This document shows, in pieces, positions 60,337-64,000 of a stretch of 64,000 nt of DNA; the first letter of the stretch is position 1; each line of letters opens with the position of its first letter. The stretch covers positions 1-64,000 of the forward strand of contig NZ_CP023507.1 in the NCBI RefSeq assembly GCF_002386345.1. The letters run 5' to 3'. The notes under the pieces were generated by a model, which was not told the DNA's origin, did not search any database, and saw only the letters and a program-made list of their open reading frames with translations. Origin of the DNA: Streptococcus oralis (GTDB lineage Bacteria > Bacillota > Bacilli > Lactobacillales > Streptococcaceae). A program made the position numbers and the translations under genes.

Positions 60337-60368
60337 CATTGTAACACAAAAGGGGAGAATGGGACAGG

Positions 60369-61760
60369 ATGGAAGTCAAGGCTGTTTTTTTTGATATCGA
60401 TGGAACGCTAGTCAACGATCGCAAGAGTGTTTTGAAATCCACTAAGGACGCGATTAAGATTGTCAAAGAGCAAGGAGTGCTTGTTGGAGTAGCGACAGGA
60501 CGAGGGCCGTTTTTTGTCAAGGAATTGATGGAAGACTTGGACCTAGACTTTGCGGTGACCTACAATGGCCAATACATTTTTAATAAAGAAAAGGTACTCT
60601 TTGCAAGCCCAATCGCTAAGTCAAGCCTACGTCAACTGATTGCTTATGCTAAAAAGGAGCGTAAAGAAATCGCTCTTGGAACCGAGCATGCCGTTGTTGG
60701 TTCGAAGATTATGTCATTTGGTCTCGGCTCCTTTTCCCAACTGGTTAGTCGTTTTATTCCGACTGTTCTGACAAGAACCGTTAGCCGTTCCTTTAATCGA
60801 ATGGTCAGCAAGGCAGTTCCTCAAAAGGAAGACGACTTGCTTAACTTGATTAATCAACCCATTTATCAAGTTTTGATGCTGATGACGCCAGAAGAATCTG
60901 AGAAGGCAGCAAGTGATTTTGAAGATTTGAAATTAACTCGAAGCAATCCTTTTGCAGCAGATATCATTAACCAAGGAAATTCCAAACTAGAAGGCATTCG
61001 CCGAGTCGGGAAAGAATATGGCTTTGATCTCAACCAAGTCATGGCCTTTGGTGATTCAGACAACGATCTGGAAATGTTAGCGGGTGTTGGTATGTCGGTT
61101 GCTATGGGAAATGGCAGTAGCAGTGTCAAAGAAGTTGCCAAGCATATTACGGCAAGTAATCAACAAGATGGTATCCACAAGGCGCTCGAGCACTTTGGTG
61201 TTTTGGCTTCAGAAAAAGTGTTTGTCAGTCGAGACTACCACTTTAATAAGGTCAAAACCTTCCACCACATGATGGATGAACGAACTCAAGAAGAGCCACA
61301 GGCATGGGATGCTGAAGGTGCAACCCACCGCGCAGACTTTAAAATTGAAGAATTAGTGGAGTTTGTTCGTGCAGCAAGTTCTTCGGAGGAAGAATTCCAA
61401 AACTCCCTTGCAAGCATGCATGAGGCACTTGATAAGGCGGCAGAGAAAGTGGAGAAAAAGACGCCTGCTAAGCAAAACTTGGTCGGTCAAGTGGATGCTT
61501 TGATTGACACACTGTATTTTACATACGGTAGTTTTGTTTTGATGGGAGTAGACCCAGAACGCATTTTTGATATTGTTCATGAAGCAAATATGGGGAAGGT
61601 TTTCCCAGACGGAAAAGCTCATTTTGACCCAGTTACACACAAGATTTTAAAACCAGATGACTGGGAAGAAAAATATGCTCCAGAACCTGTCATCCGACAG
61701 GAACTACAACGTCAGTTTAAAGCTTATGAGCGACATAAAGAAAGAAAAAATAAAAAATAA
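60369..61760 (+). CDS. Cof-type HAD hydrolase fused to a MazG-like domain
   Basis: 463 residues, much longer than a usual Cof protein (about 270). N-terminal HAD domain (1-about 275): FFDIDGTLVNDRK, VATGRG and AFGDSDNDLEML, all intact. The C-terminal part (about 280-463) has KIEELVEFVRAASSSEEEF, GQVDALIDTLYFTYGSF and FDIVHEANMGKVFPDGK, the pattern of an all-alpha NTP pyrophosphatase of the MazG/phosphoribosyl-ATP type. The fused protein may clean up unwanted nucleotides or sugar phosphates. GGGAGAATGGG ribosome binding site. Divergent from ansA. Confidence 0.8.
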   Translation: MEVKAVFFDIDGTLVNDRKSVLKSTKDAIKIVKEQGVLVGVATGRGPFFVKELMEDLDLDFAVTYNGQYIFNKEKVLFASPIAKSSLRQLIAYAKKERKEIALGTEHAVVGSKIMSFGLGSFSQLVSRFIPTVLTRTVSRSFNRMVSKAVPQKEDDLLNLINQPIYQVLMLMTPEESEKAASDFEDLKLTRSNPFAADIINQGNSKLEGIRRVGKEYGFDLNQVMAFGDSDNDLEMLAGVGMSVAMGNGSSSVKEVAKHITASNQQDGIHKALEHFGVLASEKVFVSRDYHFNKVKTFHHMMDERTQEEPQAWDAEGATHRADFKIEELVEFVRAASSSEEEFQNSLASMHEALDKAAEKVEKKTPAKQNLVGQVDALIDTLYFTYGSFVLMGVDPERIFDIVHEANMGKVFPDGKAHFDPVTHKILKPDDWEEKYAPEPVIRQELQRQFKAYERHKERKNKK

Positions 61761-62008
61761 GAGAAAATTCTTTTCCCTGGATGAAAAATTCGGGGATTTT
61801 TTGAACCGAAATCCGAACAATTACATATATATCACTAATTATTATTAGCATATTTATACTTATTTTGAATTAGAAAACGTTTGAAATTTTTTTTGAAAAA
61901 GAAAAGAAAAATATTTTAGTTTACAAAAAATAATGCAGAGTGGCATTTTACCCCAATTTATCTAGCTTTCCTTTTAAAAAAATATCAAAAAAAGATGAGT
62001 CAAATTAT

Positions 62009-62037
62009 TTGATATTTGAAAGTTGATGTGTTAGAAT
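62009..62037 (+). promoter_or_regulatory. Promoter of the surface protein gene
   Basis: TTGATA (62009-62014), 17 bases, TAGAAT (62032-62037). It is 230 bases upstream of the start codon. The stretch 61761-62008 is very AT-rich, with a weak hairpin after the preceding gene and no gene I can support. Confidence 0.6.
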
Positions 62038-62105
62038 GAATTCAGAAAGCGAATAAATATAAAATCCTCACGCTGCTATAATATGCTCTTTTTAAAGACA
62101 GAAAG

Positions 62106-62154
62106 TCAACTTGTTTATTTCAGGCCTGTTAACAAGTTGATGTGAAGAATTCAC
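62106..62154 (+). other. Structured 5' leader of the surface protein mRNA
   Basis: TCAACTTGTT (62106-62115) and AACAAGTTGA (62131-62140) are exact complements around a 15-base loop that itself holds CAGGCCTG. A second small hairpin GTGAA-GAA-TTCAC follows (62142-62154). No T run after either, so not a terminator. Possible regulatory RNA element. Confidence 0.5.
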
Positions 62155-62266
62155 TCTAGTTTTGAGGGTTAGTTATAAAATTGTGCACAATTGCTTTCCA
62201 AATTTTTATTATTATTTTTATTATTTTAATTTTCAAGTTTAGAAATTAAAGAATTAAGAGGTTGAA

Positions 62267-64000
62267 ATGAAGAAAAAATATACCTATTTGACAGCTTCTG
62301 TTTTAACAGCTGTAACAATGCTTCCAACTTTTGCACCAAGTGAAGCTCACGCTGCTTACAACTGGAATGGGAATAATAGCTACTATACAAGAACTAGCCG
62401 CCGTTCAAGCAATCGTACTTCTAACCGTACTACTGCAAATCGTAGCCGCACATCAAACTATACTGTAAGAAGTTATGGCTACAACAGTTATTACCCAAGC
62501 TATAACTATGGCTACAATAGCTACTACCCAAGCTATAATTATGGATATGGTAGCTATTACCCAAGTTACAACTACGGTTACAATAATTGGAATAACTACT
62601 ATGGCTATGACAACAGTAGCAACTACTATGGTTATAACTATTGGAATAGTTACAACAACCTTGCTAGCGATGAAAACTATATTTACTGGAATGGCAATCA
62701 CTACTACCGCATGAACGACGGTAGCTACCGTATTTATCGTAACGGTCAGTGGAAACCTTTGACAAACAATAGTAACAACAACTCATCTACTAACAACTTG
62801 GAAAACGATCCGCACTATCGTTACGAAAATGGATACCATTACTATGTATTGGACAATGGTGATTATTACTACTACCAAAATGGTAAGTGGGTATTGGTGA
62901 AAGATTCTGCTGATACAACACCAGCACAACCAGCACAACCAGCTGAGCCAACACCAGCACAACCAGCAACTCCTGCTGAACCAAAACCAGAACAACCAAC
63001 AACTCCGGTTGAGCCAGCACAACCAAGTCAACCTGAAGTTCCTGCTCCAACACCAGCAGAACCAGAGGCTCCAACACCAGCTCCTAGTGATAAACCTGAA
63101 GAGCCAACAACACCAGCTGAGCCAAAACCAGAGCAACCAGCAACTCCAAGTGTTGACCTACCAGAAAACCCACCAATTAATGGTGCTGATAGTGAATTTG
63201 ATCCATTCAAGCCATCAACAGAAACACCAGCAGAACCAAAACCAGAAACACCAGCAACTCCAGCTATCCCAACAACACCAGGTTTGGTAACGACTGATGA
63301 ACCAAGTGAAAACCAAATCCCTGATTATGTTGAAAAACCAGCTGAAGGATTGGAACACTTGGCTTGGGCACCAAATGGACAAACTCCAAAATTGGTTTAC
63401 CCACCAGGTAAACCAGGTGATGCAGTCCTCAAGAATGATAAAAACTACTACTTCGACGGTAGTGCACATTACTATTATGTATCATCTAATTCAGAGCGTA
63501 CAGGTTACTCAGCATACTGGAAGTGGCTTGGAGGAAAATGGAAACTTCAAGGGATGACTGATCCAAACGATCCAGCTCGTGATCCAAAACTTCACGAAAA
63601 CACTGCTGATGACGAGTACATGTACAGTGACAAGAACTCAAGCGTGAAACTTTACTCAACTAACTTGGTAACGACTGCTAAAGCAGGTCAAGCATTGCCA
63701 TTCAAGAATGTTGAAGAGTTCAAAAACTATGTCATCGAAAAAATGAATCCTAAGTTCCTTGATAACTCTGGTTGGGATGCTAAAGTTGAGTGGGAAATCG
63801 AAGATCCAGAAATCTTTGAGAAGACTAAAGAAAACCCATACGCTAAGGACTATGTCTTGATTGCAAATCTCAAGAGTGGTGTCGAAGACAAGAAATACAG
63901 TGATGTAGAATTTGGTTATGTGAAGTTTGTTTACCGTGTTGAAGCAACAAATGATACAAACTATGACTATGTTTCAAAAGCGAAAGAAGCTTTCGCTAAA
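62267..64000 (+). CDS. Secreted Tyr-rich, Pro-rich surface protein (5' part, cut by window end)
   Basis: 578 codons open to the window end. A signal peptide (about 1-29, cut after SEAHA) is followed by a Ser/Arg/Asn-rich part, three 11-residue repeats YGYNSYYPSYN (from residue 70), two aromatic modules (about 135-166 and 181-214; HYY...G...Y.NG.W), a proline-rich stretch of TPAEPKPEQP type (about 218-355), a third related module (about 391-427; HYYYV...GGKWKL) and a new domain that runs off the end. A wall-spanning Pro-rich linker and aromatic repeats suggest a cell-surface protein; ligand unknown. AAGAGG ribosome binding site. I do not recognise the family. Confidence 0.85.
   Translation, partial: MKKKYTYLTASVLTAVTMLPTFAPSEAHAAYNWNGNNSYYTRTSRRSSNRTSNRTTANRSRTSNYTVRSYGYNSYYPSYNYGYNSYYPSYNYGYGSYYPSYNYGYNNWNNYYGYDNSSNYYGYNYWNSYNNLASDENYIYWNGNHYYRMNDGSYRIYRNGQWKPLTNNSNNNSSTNNLENDPHYRYENGYHYYVLDNGDYYYYQNGKWVLVKDSADTTPAQPAQPAEPTPAQPATPAEPKPEQPTTPVEPAQPSQPEVPAPTPAEPEAPTPAPSDKPEEPTTPAEPKPEQPATPSVDLPENPPINGADSEFDPFKPSTETPAEPKPETPATPAIPTTPGLVTTDEPSENQIPDYVEKPAEGLEHLAWAPNGQTPKLVYPPGKPGDAVLKNDKNYYFDGSAHYYYVSSNSERTGYSAYWKWLGGKWKLQGMTDPNDPARDPKLHENTADDEYMYSDKNSSVKLYSTNLVTTAKAGQALPFKNVEEFKNYVIEKMNPKFLDNSGWDAKVEWEIEDPEIFEKTKENPYAKDYVLIANLKSGVEDKKYSDVEFGYVKFVYRVEATNDTNYDYVSKAKEAFAK
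62474..62572 (+). repeat. Three tandem 33-bp repeats (11 residues each)
   Basis: Encode YGYNSYYPSYN, YGYNSYYPSYN and YGYGSYYPSYN, followed by a fourth partial YGYNN. Synonymous codons differ between copies, so this is old or under protein-level selection rather than a recent slippage expansion. Confidence 0.8.

Noticed and set aside
61657..61848. 63-codon frame overlapping the end of the HAD-MazG-like gene
   Set aside because: Mostly inside the real gene in another frame, no ribosome binding site, Asn/Lys/Tyr-rich tail typical of AT-rich DNA.
62474..62572. Three equal repeats considered as a CRISPR-like array
   Set aside because: They are back to back with no spacers and stay in frame in a secreted protein.
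62453..63469. Open frames on the minus strand and in a second frame opposite the surface protein repeats
   Set aside because: Low-complexity shadows of the Tyr- and Pro-rich codons (for example runs of Val/Ile or Trp/Cys).

Overview
The window reads as chromosomal DNA of a mitis-group Streptococcus (S. mitis / S. oralis / S. pneumoniae relatives). Evidence: low-GC Firmicute gene style with strong AGGAGG ribosome binding sites, a competence sigma factor gene (comX) just upstream of an rRNA operon, two BOX elements (the pneumococcal/mitis dispersed repeat), pbp2A, the manLMN sugar PTS, the folP-folC-folE-folBK cluster and ccpA. All protein genes between the two window edges look intact.

Layout. 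1-3.1 kb: end of ackA, then rnpA-yidC-khpB(jag), and an orphan gene. 3.2-10.8 kb: a complete L-ascorbate (ula) utilisation cluster (PTS ulaABC, catabolic ulaDEF, a PRD regulator, the lactonase ulaG). 10.9-19.5 kb: central carbon and housekeeping genes (tkt, yajC, a small tyrosine phosphatase with a MORN-repeat membrane protein, adhE, gap, a pseudouridine synthase). 19.5-23.3 kb: pbp2A, rpmG-secE-nusG, comX. 23.3-29.5 kb: tRNA-Glu, 16S, tRNA-Ala, 23S, 5S and nine further tRNAs, ending in a terminator. 29.6-34.0 kb: polC.

34.3-39.7 kb is the accessory part. A visibly AT-rich three-gene operon encodes a restriction-fold nuclease-like protein, an unrecognised middle protein and a Rad50/SMC-like ATPase with a central CxxC zinc hook. 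This is the architecture of the ABC-three-component (ABC-3C) / Lamassu anti-phage family. A DinJ-YafQ type toxin-antitoxin pair follows directly. This is the best candidate for the interesting system in the window; its exact subtype looks divergent to me and could not be checked by search.

39.7-57.7 kb returns to conserved genes: pepS, a GlsB-like protein, rsuA, pepC, a P-type ATPase, manLMN (reverse strand), a HAD phosphatase, a purine permease, a CPBP protease, the folate cluster and a membrane protein with a possible papain-like domain. 57.7-61.8 kb: a DUF960-like protein, ccpA, an asparaginase and a HAD hydrolase fused to a MazG-like domain. The last 1.7 kb is the 5' part of a secreted, tyrosine-rich and proline-rich surface protein that runs off the end, preceded by a long structured leader.

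Regulation visible in the sequence fits catabolite control: CcpA (cre) boxes at adhE, manL and ccpA itself, Rex-like sites at adhE, and a CiaR-type direct repeat downstream of the manL promoter. Promoters and terminators are tightly packed; in two places the -35 box lies in the hairpin of the previous gene's terminator, and two genes (pbp2A, rsuA) appear to be transcribed without a leader.
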